The position numbers and the translations under genes are program-made. DNA of 64,000 bases from assembly GCF_000021985.1 (NCBI RefSeq), contig NC_011901.1, positions 2,046,001 through 2,110,000 of the forward strand, given 5' to 3'. The stretch comes from Thioalkalivibrio sulfidiphilus HL-EbGr7. Lineage in GTDB: Bacteria; Pseudomonadota; Gammaproteobacteria; Ectothiorhodospirales; Ectothiorhodospiraceae. Shown one piece after another: positions 53,593 to 61,567 of this stretch (position 1 is the stretch's first letter; every line of letters begins with the position of its first letter). The notes beneath the pieces are model-generated. The model was not told the origin of the DNA. It searched no databases and saw only the letters and a program-made list of their open reading frames with translations.

Positions 53593-53628
53593 CCCGCATA
53601 TTTCATCAAGGATCGCAAAATATGCGGG
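53593..53628. mobile_element. Minimal 36-bp MITE remnant, copy 4
   Basis: CCCGCATATTT and AAAATATGCGGG form a hairpin around 13 bp. The flanks are CCAG and CTAA. The CTA (53629-53631) is the TAG stop of flaG. It is apparently a tip-to-tip deletion product of the MITE family. Confidence 0.75.
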
Positions 53629-54024
53629 CTAAGCCTTCTCGGCCACCCCGAAGCTGTCCAGACCACCTTGGTCGCGCAGGTATTCCGCCAGGGCCTGCAC
53701 CGACTCCGGCGGGATCTGGCGGATCACCTCCTGGCTCTCGGAGTCCAGCACGGTGATCACGGTCCTGCCGCTGAAATCATCCACCGAGAAACGCAGGTCC
53801 CGCCTCACCGACTGCATATAGTCGTTGAGCGATTCCACCACCCCGGAGAGATCCAGTTCGGGCATCTCCGGTGCCGAGGGGGCAGGCAGGTCCTTGCCGG
53901 CCGCCGCTGCCGGGGGCGGTTCGGTCTTGCCGCCCGCTGCCGCCGTATCCGGCTTCCTCACCGGGGCCGGGGCAGGCACGGAGGCCTGTGGCATGGGGTT
54001 GATGAGCATATCCTTCATGTTCAT
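53629..54024 (-). CDS. flaG: FlaG-family flagellar protein
   Basis: A 131-residue protein. The N-terminal about 65 residues are Ala/Pro-rich and disordered. The C-terminal FlaG domain has SLNDYMQSVRRDLRFSVDDF and VITVLDSESQEVIRQIPPES, the family core. It lies between fliC and fliD as in other polar-flagellated bacteria. FlaG influences filament length, but the mechanism is unclear. Its TAG stop is the boundary tetranucleotide of a MITE remnant. Confidence 0.92.
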   Translation of the reverse strand: MNMKDMLINPMPQASVPAPAPVRKPDTAAAGGKTEPPPAAAAGKDLPAPSAPEMPELDLSGVVESLNDYMQSVRRDLRFSVDDFSGRTVITVLDSESQEVIRQIPPESVQALAEYLRDQGGLDSFGVAEKA

Positions 54025-54045
54025 TCCCTCAACGGATTACAGGGA

Positions 54046-54075
54046 AAAGGGCGGGCCCGGCAAACCGGACCCACC
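54046..54075 (-). terminator. Terminator after fliC
   Basis: The minus strand reads GGGTGGGTCCGG-TTT-GCCGGGCCCGCCC followed by TTTT, about 55 bp past the fliC stop. One mismatch lies in the stem. It would limit read-through from abundant flagellin mRNA into flaG. Confidence 0.75.
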
Positions 54076-54129
54076 CTTCGCGCCTTCCCTGGCGCGCCAT
54101 CATCCTGTGTCGAGGCTGGGCCCGGTCGC

Positions 54130-55518
54130 TTACTGCAGCAGGGCCAGCACGCTCTGGGGCACCGCGTTGGCCTGGGCCAGCACCGAGATACCGGCCTGCT
54201 GCAGGATCTGGGCGCGGGTCAGCTCGGCGGTCTCTGCGGCGAAGTCCGCATCCCGGATACGGGACCGGGCAGCGGAGAGGTTCTCCACGGAGACGCCCAG
54301 GTTGGAGATGGTGGACTCGAAGCGCACCTGGACCGCACCCAGTTCGGCGCGCAGACCACTGACCTGCTGTAGGGCGAAATCCATGACCTGGATAGTCTGG
54401 TTAGCACGTTCACGGCTCAGGACGTTCTGATCAGTCAGGGCGCGATCAGTACCACCAGCAGTAATGTTAAGGTCGTCGGCACTGCCAGTGGTGGCCACAA
54501 GGATGTCCTGACCCACATTGGTGGCCAGATCAATTCCACGCATGATGGTACCGGATTCACCGGCTCCCAGGCCGCCGATGACCAGAGCGCCACCACCAGT
54601 TCGCTCAATCGTGATGTCGCCGTTGGAAGTCAGCGTCAGATCAGCACCGTCAAAGCTTGCGGTAACACCGGTCTGGTTGGACAGTGCATTGATCTTGCCA
54701 GCCAACAACTCAGCGGTATCACCACTATCGACAGCGATGTTCACCCCATTGATGTTCAGGGTACCCGCGGCATCCGCAGCCGTGATGGCAAACGTGGCTT
54801 CGGCCTGGGAGGACAGCGCAGCGGTGACACCAGTTTCCGCGGACAATGCATTGATTCGATTAACCACTTCGGTCAAAGAAGTGGCATCGGTGTTGAGGTC
54901 TGCAAGATCAATCTCAACACCCTGAATGGCCAGAGTACCTGGCGTACCGAAATCAAAGGCGCCGGTGAAATCGCCAGACAGGGCAGAGTCACCTTCAGCC
55001 ACACGGGCACCGAGCTGGGAGGCTCGGGCGTCTACACCGTTAACGGTGATGGTCTGGTTCTGGTTGGCACCCACCTGGAACACCAGTTCAGACAGGCTGC
55101 CGTCCAGGATCTTCTGACCATTGAACTCAGTGGCATTCGCAACCCGGTTCACCTCCGCGATCAGCTGCTGCACCTCATTGTTCAGGGCCTGGCGGTCAGA
55201 GGAGGAGTTCGTGTCGTTAGCGGACTGTACCGCCAGCTCGCGGATACGCTGCAGGGCATCACCCACGGTGGACAGGGCGCCTTCGGCCGTCTGGGCGAAG
55301 GAGATGCCATCGTTGGCATTGCGCACAGCCTGGTTCAGACCGCGGATCTGGGTGGTGAAGCGCTCGGAGATGGCCAGACCGGCGGCATCGTCCTTGGCGC
55401 TGTTGATGCGAAGACCCGAGGACAGCCGCTGCAGGGAGGTCTGCAGGGCGCTCTGGGAGTTGGTCAGGTTGCGCTGGGCGTTGAGCGACAGCACGTTGGT
55501 ATTGATGATCTGGGCCAT
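54130..55518 (-). CDS. fliC: Flagellin
   Basis: A 462-residue flagellin. The conserved D0/D1 N-terminus is INTNVLSLNAQRNLTNSQSA and QRLSSGLRINSAKDDAAGLA. The central D2/D3 part (about 170-340) is repetitive and variable, and the C-terminal D0/D1 is QILQQAGISVLAQANAVPQS ending VLALLQ. It polymerises into the filament after export with FliS. A sigma-28 promoter precedes it and a terminator follows it. Only one flagellin gene is in this window. Confidence 0.96.
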   Translation of the reverse strand: MAQIINTNVLSLNAQRNLTNSQSALQTSLQRLSSGLRINSAKDDAAGLAISERFTTQIRGLNQAVRNANDGISFAQTAEGALSTVGDALQRIRELAVQSANDTNSSSDRQALNNEVQQLIAEVNRVANATEFNGQKILDGSLSELVFQVGANQNQTITVNGVDARASQLGARVAEGDSALSGDFTGAFDFGTPGTLAIQGVEIDLADLNTDATSLTEVVNRINALSAETGVTAALSSQAEATFAITAADAAGTLNINGVNIAVDSGDTAELLAGKINALSNQTGVTASFDGADLTLTSNGDITIERTGGGALVIGGLGAGESGTIMRGIDLATNVGQDILVATTGSADDLNITAGGTDRALTDQNVLSRERANQTIQVMDFALQQVSGLRAELGAVQVRFESTISNLGVSVENLSAARSRIRDADFAAETAELTRAQILQQAGISVLAQANAVPQSVLALLQ

Positions 55519-55610
55519 GACAGTTCCCCTTCTTAATCAGAGAGTTGGTTCAGTCCACCGCCCTCGTTGGCGGGTGTCCGGGCGGCGAGACTGTGCCGCT
55601 TTCAGGCCAT

Positions 55611-55637
55611 GTATCGGCGGCTCGGGGGGAAGCTTTA
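55611..55637 (-). promoter_or_regulatory. Sigma-28 promoter of fliC
   Basis: The minus strand reads TAAA-N15-GCCGATAC, matching sigma-28 (FliA) consensus TAAA-N15-GCCGATAA in all but the last base. It lies about 95 bp upstream of the start codon. Confidence 0.85.
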
Positions 55638-55727
55638 GGGAGATTTAGGAACAATTTTGCGTCTCAGGTGCCGTTCGTTCCGGCAATCCGGCCGCTCGTC
55701 GCCGGCGGCCTCGGGACAGAAGCAAAA

Positions 55728-56358
55728 CCGGTCCTCTCACGGGGACACGGAGCCACGGGGAAGGCCTATTCAATATGCCTTTCTCCGCGTCCCTGCGCCT
55801 CCGCGAGAGGATCGCCTTTCGCCTTTGACCCATCGAAACCCACAGTCAAAACCATCCTCTCGCAGAGGCGCGGGGGCGCGGAGGAAAGGCAAAATCTTGA
55901 TCTCTCGCAAAGGCGCGAAGACGCCAAGAAACCCTTTATTCAGGCTTTTCCTTTGCGGCTTCGCGGCTTGGCGAGAGACCTGGGCCTTGGGTTTTTCCGT
56001 CACCTGGGGCCTAAACCGGTCCTCTCACGGAGCCACGGAGGCACGGAGAAGACTTATTTGTAAAGGGTTTCCTCCGTGCCCCTGTGGCTCCGTGAGAGGA
56101 TCGCCTTTCGCCTTTGATCCCGAAACCCAAAGCCAAAACCATCCTCTCGCAGAGGCGCAGAGGCGCAGAGGCGCGGAGGAAAGGCAAAATCGTGATCTCT
56201 CGCAAAGGCGCAAAGACGCCAAGAAACCCTTTATTCAGGCTTTTCCTTTGGGGCTTCGCGGCTTGGCGAAAGACCTGGGCCTTGGGTTTTTCCCTCACCT
56301 GGGGCCTAAACCAGTCCTCTCACGGGGCCACGGAGGCACGGGGAGGCCTGCTTGAGAA
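55728..56358. repeat. Octamer hairpin array A (between fliC and HEPN gene)
   Basis: Alternating hairpins CTCTCACGGGGACACGGAGC/..CCTCCGCGAGAGGATCGC, CTCTCGCAGAGGCGCGGGGG and CTCTCGCAAAGGCGCGAAGA/..CTTCGCGGCTTGGCGAGAGA repeat. The marker GTCCTCTCAC recurs at 55731, 56019 and 56314, a period of 288-295 bp. No gene is seen. Confidence 0.9.
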
Positions 56359-56383
56359 GGGTTTGCCCCGTCCCTGCGTCGAT

Positions 56384-56896
56384 CTATGTCGGCAGTTTCA
56401 GTTTGCCGAGATGGCTGACGGCATCCGAGGGGAAATGTCCGAGAACGTAGTCGAGAATCCGGTTGTAGGTATCCACCAACAAGGCCACCCGTTCCCGGGC
56501 CTGTTGGAGGGCCTGGGCGAATTCAGCCGGGTCGCGCATGTATTCATGCACGAGCCGGTTGCGCAGGTTGCGGGCCTCGACCCAGTCCAACGCCGATTTG
56601 AGCAAGCCGAGCTTTTCCATGCGGTTCAGGTTATCCAGAACGGCACCTGGCGTCTCCTGCATGTGACGCATGAGCTCGGGAACGAGTTTTTCGCCCAGGG
56701 TATCCTGCATGCGTCCAAAACGGGCCACGAAGGCGTCCAGGCGTTCGGCCAGTTCGGGTTCATTGTCCAGGTTCTCGATCCAGGCCTTGTCGATCACCTG
56801 GGAGAACAGGCGCCCCGTGGTACCGATCAGGTGCCGGCCCTCCCGAGCGACCGTGTCCATGAGGAAATGCAGCCGCGGCTCGTCGGGGCGGCTCAC
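56384..56896 (-). CDS. HEPN-domain toxin of an MNT/HEPN module (HepT-like)
   Basis: A 170-residue helical protein. The HEPN catalytic RxxxxH motif is in EARNLRNRLVHEYMRDPAEF (about 118), with the flanking RLDAFVARFGRMQDTLGEKL. The start is GTG at 56896, overlapping the nucleotidyltransferase stop by four bases. HEPN toxins cut RNA; the partner MNT inactivates them by adding AMP units to a Tyr near the active site (RxxxxHxY-like, here HEY). The arrangement is MNT first, then HEPN. Confidence 0.88.
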   Translation of the reverse strand: MSRPDEPRLHFLMDTVAREGRHLIGTTGRLFSQVIDKAWIENLDNEPELAERLDAFVARFGRMQDTLGEKLVPELMRHMQETPGAVLDNLNRMEKLGLLKSALDWVEARNLRNRLVHEYMRDPAEFAQALQQARERVALLVDTYNRILDYVLGHFPSDAVSHLGKLKLPT

Positions 56897-57192
56897 AGGG
56901 CCACCCCTTCCCGGGCTGCTACCCCGTGAATTGGCTGACGGGGGGTCTGGGGATCGACAAGCAGGACATCGATGCGCTGGTCGCCGAGCGCCATCTGAAG
57001 CTGCGCAGCAAGACGGCTGGCCGTCGCTGCGCGGTTTACGAGCACCTGATCCACCTCGATATACAGATCGATGTCACCTCCCCGGGCCGTATCATCCACC
57101 CGTGAACCGAACAGGTGTACCCGGGCATCACGCCCCAGCGTCTCGCGCACCTTTTCACGGATGATCCGCACCTGTTGGCTGGTCAATCGCAT
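56893..57192 (-). CDS. MntA-type minimal nucleotidyltransferase antitoxin
   Basis: A 99-residue protein. RVHLFGSRVDDTARGGDIDL has the GSRxD...GxDxD nucleotidyltransferase signature with two Asp ligands, and RIDVLLVDPQ gives the third acidic strand. It is paired with the HEPN toxin gene downstream (GTGA overlap). The ATG at 57192 is chosen; the longer frame upstream is non-family sequence. It inactivates the toxin by AMPylation in studied systems. Confidence 0.9.
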   Translation of the reverse strand: MRLTSQQVRIIREKVRETLGRDARVHLFGSRVDDTARGGDIDLYIEVDQVLVNRAATASRLAAQLQMALGDQRIDVLLVDPQTPRQPIHGVAAREGVAL

Positions 57193-57324
57193 CTGACATC
57201 TCCCGTTATTCCCGGTTGCATTTTCAACCCCACAGGTGTCCGGTGACAACTGGCCTGCGGATGCAGACTTGACGCGAAAAAGGGATCCCACGCGAGGGCG
57301 CTAAGGGAAAGCCATCAAAATGGA

Positions 57325-58022
57325 GTTCTCTGCAGCTTTGCGGCTTTGCGAGAGACCCAGGCCTTGGGTTTTGCCGTCACCTGGGGCCAGAACCGGTCCT
57401 CTCACGGGCCACGGAGGCACGGGGAAGGCCTATTCAATATGCCTTTCTCCGCGTCCCTGCGCCTCCGCGAGAGGATCGCCTTTCGCCTTTCGCCTTTGAC
57501 CCGCCGAAACCCACAGTCAAAACCATCCTCTCGCAGAGGCGCAGAGGCGCGGAGGAAAGGCAAAATCTTGATCTCTCGCGAAGGCGCGAAGACGCCAAGA
57601 AACCCATTTTCTATATCTTTCCTTTGCGTCTTTGCGGCTTGGCGAGAGACCAGGGCCTTTGAATTTCGCGATCCCTGGGGCCAAAACCAGTCCTCTCACG
57701 GGGCCACGGAGACACGGGGAAGGCTTATTTGAACAGGGTTTCCTCCGTGCCCCTGTGGCTCCGTGAGAGGATCGCCGTTCGCCTTTGACCCGCCGTAACC
57801 CAAAGCCAAAACCATCCTCTCGCAGAGGCGCAGAGGCGCGGGGAAGGCCCATTTAAAGGGTTTCCTCCGTGCCCCTGTGGCTCCGTGAGAGGATCGCTTT
57901 TCGACTTTGCCCAGCCGAAACCAAAGTCAAAACCATCCTCTCACGGGGGCACGGAGACACGGGGAAGACTTATTTTAAAAAGGGTTTCCTCCGCGTCCCT
58001 GCGCCTCCGCGAGAGAACCGCC
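57325..58022. repeat. Octamer hairpin array B (between MNT/HEPN and TumA/TumE)
   Basis: The unit types are those of array A. GTCCTCTCAC recurs at 57396 and 57690 (294 bp). It ends in CCGCGTCCCTGCGCCTCCGC and GAGAGAACC just before the HTH gene. No gene is seen. Confidence 0.9.
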
Positions 58023-58031
58023 TTTCGCCCT

Positions 58032-58376
58032 TCAAGCCGCTGCAGTCAGGGTGAAATCCACGTGCACGGCATCAAAGGGGAAGATGATCCGGCCATCCTC
58101 GGTGCGGTCCAGGATGCCTGCGTCCAGCAGGGCATGGACATCCCGGTGGACACCCTTCACATCCCGCTCGACCCGCCGGGCCGTCTCACGGATGCTCATG
58201 GCCCCCTGCCCGGTCATCGCCTTGAGCAGTTCCCAACGCTTGCCCGTGAGGGTCTGCCAGAGGAGTTCGACCGAGGCGAAGGTGATGTGGTCCCCTTGCC
58301 GCTTGCCTGCGAACGCCGCCAGGGCGCGGCGAGTGACGTCCTCACGACTGGCCACGGAAAGCGTAACGGTGCTCAT
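58032..58376 (-). CDS. HVO_A0114-type HTH antitoxin (TumA-like)
   Basis: A 114-residue winged-helix protein. LWQTLTGKRWELLKAMTGQG and MSIRETARRVERDVKGVHRD give the helix-turn-helix of HVO_A0114-type DNA-binding proteins, with a beta-wing DGRIIFPFDAVHVDF. GGAGG lies six bases before the ATG at 58376, which overlaps the toxin stop (ATGA). It is the likely antitoxin and autorepressor of the gene before it. Confidence 0.8.
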   Translation of the reverse strand: MSTVTLSVASREDVTRRALAAFAGKRQGDHITFASVELLWQTLTGKRWELLKAMTGQGAMSIRETARRVERDVKGVHRDVHALLDAGILDRTEDGRIIFPFDAVHVDFTLTAAA

Positions 58377-58657
58377 GATCGCCTCCATTGGTCCACCTCG
58401 GACCAGAAGTCGGCCAGCAACTGGGCGGCCGTGGTGAATGTGTAAGGCAGTTCCCTGGAACCCAGGTGCTTGTGATCGCCCTTGCCAGCTTCGTTGTCGT
58501 AGCGAATGACGCAGTCACCTGCCACGACGAAGGCCAGCGAGTACTTGTATGCGTGTGTTGAGCCGGGTACCCGCCGTGGCACACGCCAGATGCGGATCTC
58601 CACAAAGGCGTCCGGCGCGACCTGGTGCCTTTCCCTGAGCAACAATTCTGCCTGCAT
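58373..58657 (-). CDS. TumE-family (DUF6516) putative toxin
   Basis: A 94-residue protein matching the TumE/DUF6516 family. AELLLRERHQVAPDAFVEIR, KYSLAFVVAGDCVIRYDNEA and GKGDHKHLGSRELPYTFTTA contain the conserved DNEAGKGDHKH block. It precedes its HTH partner with a four-base overlap. The family is reported as a toxin partner of HVO_A0114-type HTH proteins; its target is not clear to me. The ATG at 58657 is chosen, as the longer frame runs through repeats and the operator. Confidence 0.8.
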   Translation of the reverse strand: MQAELLLRERHQVAPDAFVEIRIWRVPRRVPGSTHAYKYSLAFVVAGDCVIRYDNEAGKGDHKHLGSRELPYTFTTAAQLLADFWSEVDQWRRS

Positions 58658-58671
58658 GTTGTCTTTTATGC

Positions 58672-58702
58672 CAACACCGGTTGGTGTTGTCAATAGCACC
58701 AA
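58672..58702. promoter_or_regulatory. Operator candidate of the TumE/TumA-like module
   Basis: CAACACC-GGTT-GGTGTTG (58672-58689) is a perfect palindrome, and CACCAACAC follows a few bases later as another half-site. It lies 15 bp upstream of the toxin start. Confidence 0.75.
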
Positions 58703-58721
58703 CACAGTGAAGTTAAAACCG

Positions 58722-59049
58722 GTCCTCTCACGGGGGCACGGAGCCACGGGGAGGGCCTATTCAATAAGCTTTTCTCCGCGCCCCTGCGCCTCCGCGAGAG
58801 AACCGCCTTTCGCCTTTGCCCCGCCGAAACCCAAAGGCAAAACCATCCTCTCGCGGAGGCGCGGAGGCGCGGGGAAAGTCCATTTGAACAGGGTTTCCTC
58901 CGTGTCCCCGTGGCTCCGTGAGAGGATCGCTTTTCGCCTTTGCCCAGCCGAAACCAAAGTCAAAACCATTCTCTCACGGGGACACGGAGACACGGGGAAG
59001 GCCCATTCAAAACGCCTTTCCCGGCGCCCTGCCCCCGCCTCTCCGCGAG
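58722..59049. repeat. Octamer hairpin array C (between TumE and MqsR modules)
   Basis: CTCTCACGGGGGCACGGAGC with CGCCCCTGCGCCTCCGCGAG, then CTCTCGCGGAGGCGCGGAGG with GTGTCCCCGTGGCTCCGTGA, then CTCTCACGGGGACACGGAGA. No gene is seen. Confidence 0.88.
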
Positions 59050-59120
59050 TGCGATGACTTTGCCTTGATAGTTGATCTGGCTGAACGACAGGTCGAACCT
59101 GATCGATATCGGATGGCCTT

Positions 59121-59151
59121 GACGAAATTAACCATATTGGTTAGTTTCGTC
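59121..59151. promoter_or_regulatory. MqsA operator candidate
   Basis: The arms GACGAAATTAACC and GGTTAGTTTCGTC (one mismatch) surround ATATT, ending 3 bp before the mqsR ATG. The AACC-N5-GGTT core resembles the AACCT-spacer-AGGTT sites of E. coli MqsA. Confidence 0.8.
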
Positions 59152-59153
59152 CC

Positions 59154-59456
59154 ATGGAAAAGCGCAGTGCGCACTACGATCTGGATGACATCAAGGACGT
59201 GGTTGCGCGTCTTGGCATTCGCGCGTTTACACGCTCATCCATCGATGGCGGGGCTGAAATGGGTCTTGCCAGCCGGGAAATGATTGCAGTGGTGTTGGGT
59301 GTCGAGCGTGGCATGTTCTACAAGAGCATGACCACCTATCAGGACCACAAGGTCTGGCAGGACGTGTACCACGTGCCAACAAGAGCGGGACCGGCCTATG
59401 TGAAGTTTACGTTGCGCAGCAGCGGTTCTGTCGTGATTTCCTTCAAGAGACTTTAG
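59154..59456 (+). CDS. mqsR: MqsR, mRNA interferase toxin
   Basis: A 100-residue RelE-fold toxin. The family blocks are KRSAHYDLDDIKDVVARLGI, TRSSIDGGAEMGLASREMIA, MYKSMTTYQDHKVWQDVYHV (written FYKSMTTYQDH here) and YVKFTLRSSGSVVISFK, all as in MqsR. It cleaves mRNA at GCU sites in E. coli. The toxin precedes the antitoxin, as in E. coli, with 4 bp between them. Confidence 0.95.
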   Translation: MEKRSAHYDLDDIKDVVARLGIRAFTRSSIDGGAEMGLASREMIAVVLGVERGMFYKSMTTYQDHKVWQDVYHVPTRAGPAYVKFTLRSSGSVVISFKRL

Positions 59457-59460
59457 AGCG

Positions 59461-59880
59461 ATGGCAAACAAACATCCTTGCATGCATTGCGAAACCGGCT
59501 CGATGACCGAGGATATCCGGGATGTGGTCGTTGAACTGGATGGGCTGTCTCGAACCGTCCCCGGAATCCGAGGGATGTTTTGCGATACCTGCAAGGAGAT
59601 CGAATTCTGTGATGGGGACAGTGCCGCGCGGTACGCTGAGGTGATGGATGCCCTGATCGCTGAGCGCAAGACCGCCCTGGCGCTCGAGGTCAGGAATCTA
59701 CGCAAGAAACTCAAGCTGACCCAACGCCAGGCATCCATGATCTTCGGTGGCGGGATCAATGCATTCAGCCGCTATGAACGCGGTGTGACCGAGCCCTCCC
59801 GTGCAGTCATGACCCTCCTTCATGTGATGGAGCGTCATCCTGAGATCCGCGACGAGCTTTGCAAGGAGCAGGGGTTGTAG
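59461..59880 (+). CDS. mqsA: MqsA, zinc-binding antitoxin and repressor
   Basis: A 139-residue protein. The N-terminal zinc site is CMHCETG and GMFCDTCKEIEF (two CxxC pairs), which binds the toxin. The C-terminal HTH_XRE is KLKLTQRQASMIFGGGINAF and SRYERGVTEPSRAVMTLLHV, with FSRYERG for DNA contacts. It represses the operon via the palindrome overlapping its promoter. Confidence 0.95.
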   Translation: MANKHPCMHCETGSMTEDIRDVVVELDGLSRTVPGIRGMFCDTCKEIEFCDGDSAARYAEVMDALIAERKTALALEVRNLRKKLKLTQRQASMIFGGGINAFSRYERGVTEPSRAVMTLLHVMERHPEIRDELCKEQGL

Positions 59881-59894
59881 CTTCCAGCAAGTCA

Positions 59895-60446
59895 AAACCC
59901 TCCTCTCGCGGAGGCGCGGAGGCGCGGAGGAAAGGCAAAATCTTGATCTCTCGCGAAGGCGCGAAGACGCCAAGAAACCCATTACTTAATGCTTTTCCTT
60001 CGCGGCTTCGCGGCTTTGCGAGAGACCCGGGCCTTTGGTTATGCCGACACCCGGGGCCGAAACCAGTCCTCTCACAGGGCCACGGAGCCACGGAGAAGCT
60101 GCCATTTCAATATGCCTTTCTCCGCGCCCCTGCGCCTCCGCGAGAGGATCGCCTTTCGCCTTTGACCCGCCGTAACCCAAAGCCAAAACCCTCCTCTCGC
60201 AGAGGCGCAGAGACGCGGAGGAAAGGCAAAATCTTGATCTCTCGCGAAGGCGCGAAGCCGCAAAGAAACCCATTACTTAATGCTTTTCCTTCGCGGCTTT
60301 GCGACTTGGCGAGAGACCTGGGCCTTTGGTTTTTCCGTCACTTGAGGCCAGAACCGGTCCTCTCACAGGGCTACGGAGCCACGGAGATGCTGCCTTTTCA
60401 ATATTCCTTTCTCCGCGCCCCTGCGCCTCCGCGAGAGGATCGCCTT
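59895..60446. repeat. Octamer hairpin array D (between MqsRA and the binding-protein gene)
   Basis: CTCTCGCGGAGGCGCGGAGG with inner CTCTCGCGAAGGCGCGAAGA/CTTCGCGGCTTCGCGGCTTT occurs twice. GTCCTCTCAC recurs at 60066 and 60357 (291 bp). No gene is seen until 60547. Confidence 0.88.
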
Positions 60447-60546
60447 TCGCCTTCGCCTCACACCCCAACACATTCCTCCAGACCCTTGCCTGTCAGGGCA
60501 TTTCCCTGCATGTTAGAGCCATCCCCCATTCCCCCGGACAGGACCC

Positions 60547-61566
60547 ATGGCTGCGGCCGAGCATCCAGGACGCTACCCAGCATCACCATCATCACGACAG
60601 TTGGGACTGTTCGGCCTTCTGATCACCCTGCTGTTGGTCCTGATCGCCTGCACCCCCGCCCCACCCGAGCCCCTGCGCATCGCCGCCGGCCCCTTCCCCG
60701 GCTACGAACCCCTGTACCTGGCCCGGGAACTGGGCCTGCTGGATCCGGATCAGGTCCGGCTGGTGGAGTACGCGCCCGGCTCCCAGAGTCTGCGGGCCTA
60801 CCGCAACGGGGTAGTGGACGGGGCGGCCCTGACTGCCGACGAGGTGCTGCTGCTGGCCCGGGAGGGCTACGACCCGAGGATCGTGGCCGTGCTGGATTAC
60901 TCCAACGGCATCGACGTGGTCATGGCCCGGCCGGAGATCACCTCCCTGGCGGGCCTGCGCGGGCAACGCATCGGCGTGGAGAACACCGCCCTGGGGGCCT
61001 ATTTCCTGAGCCGGGTGCTGCACTTCGCGGGGCTGACGAAGGATGATGTGCAGCTGGTACCCACGGAACTGAGCGAACACAGCCGCGCCTACGGGGAAGG
61101 TCGGGTGGATGCGGTGATCACCTATGCCCCGCAGCGGGAGATCCTGTCTGCCCAGGGGGCACATCAGCTGTTCGACAGCAGCCTGATCCCCGGCGAGATC
61201 GTGGACCTGCTGGTGGTCAGACAACGCGCCCTCGATCACCAGAGTGAGTCCGTGGCACACCTGCTCACCGGGCTGTTCGGCGCCCTGGACCACCTTGCTC
61301 GCGACCCGGCATCCTCCGTGCAACGCATGGCGCCCCGGGTGAGCATGAGCGAGGCGGACTTCGCGCGCGCACTGGATGAACTGGAGTTACCTGACCTCGC
61401 GCAGAACCTTCGGCTGATGCAGGGCAATCCCCCGCACCTGGAGCTGACGCTCACGGAGATCATGGAGCTGATGATTCGCGAAGGGCTGCTGGAGGGACCG
61501 GTCGAGGTCTCAGGGCTGATTCGGGGTGACCTGCTCAACGTGGTTCAACATCGGGCGGCACGCTGA
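60547..61566 (+). CDS. Lipoprotein NMT1/THI5-like (SsuA-type) substrate-binding protein
   Basis: A 339-residue protein. LGLFGLLITLLLVLIACTPA carries a lipobox (LIAC, Cys about 35), so it is a periplasmic lipoprotein. The solute-binding fold has PLRIAAGPFPGYEPLYLARE and SLAGLRGQRIGVENTALGAY, the NMT1/THI5-like signatures. No ABC permease or ATPase gene follows. Instead, a GGDEF/EAL protein starts two bases later (TGACATG). It probably acts as the ligand sensor of that signalling protein. The ligand is unknown. Confidence 0.87.
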   Translation: MAAAEHPGRYPASPSSRQLGLFGLLITLLLVLIACTPAPPEPLRIAAGPFPGYEPLYLARELGLLDPDQVRLVEYAPGSQSLRAYRNGVVDGAALTADEVLLLAREGYDPRIVAVLDYSNGIDVVMARPEITSLAGLRGQRIGVENTALGAYFLSRVLHFAGLTKDDVQLVPTELSEHSRAYGEGRVDAVITYAPQREILSAQGAHQLFDSSLIPGEIVDLLVVRQRALDHQSESVAHLLTGLFGALDHLARDPASSVQRMAPRVSMSEADFARALDELELPDLAQNLRLMQGNPPHLELTLTEIMELMIREGLLEGPVEVSGLIRGDLLNVVQHRAAR

Positions 61567-61567
61567 C

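Noticed and set aside
55728-60446. CRISPR-like array
   Set aside because: The repeats alternate in several sequence types and are inverted. There are no unique spacers of constant length and no cas genes.
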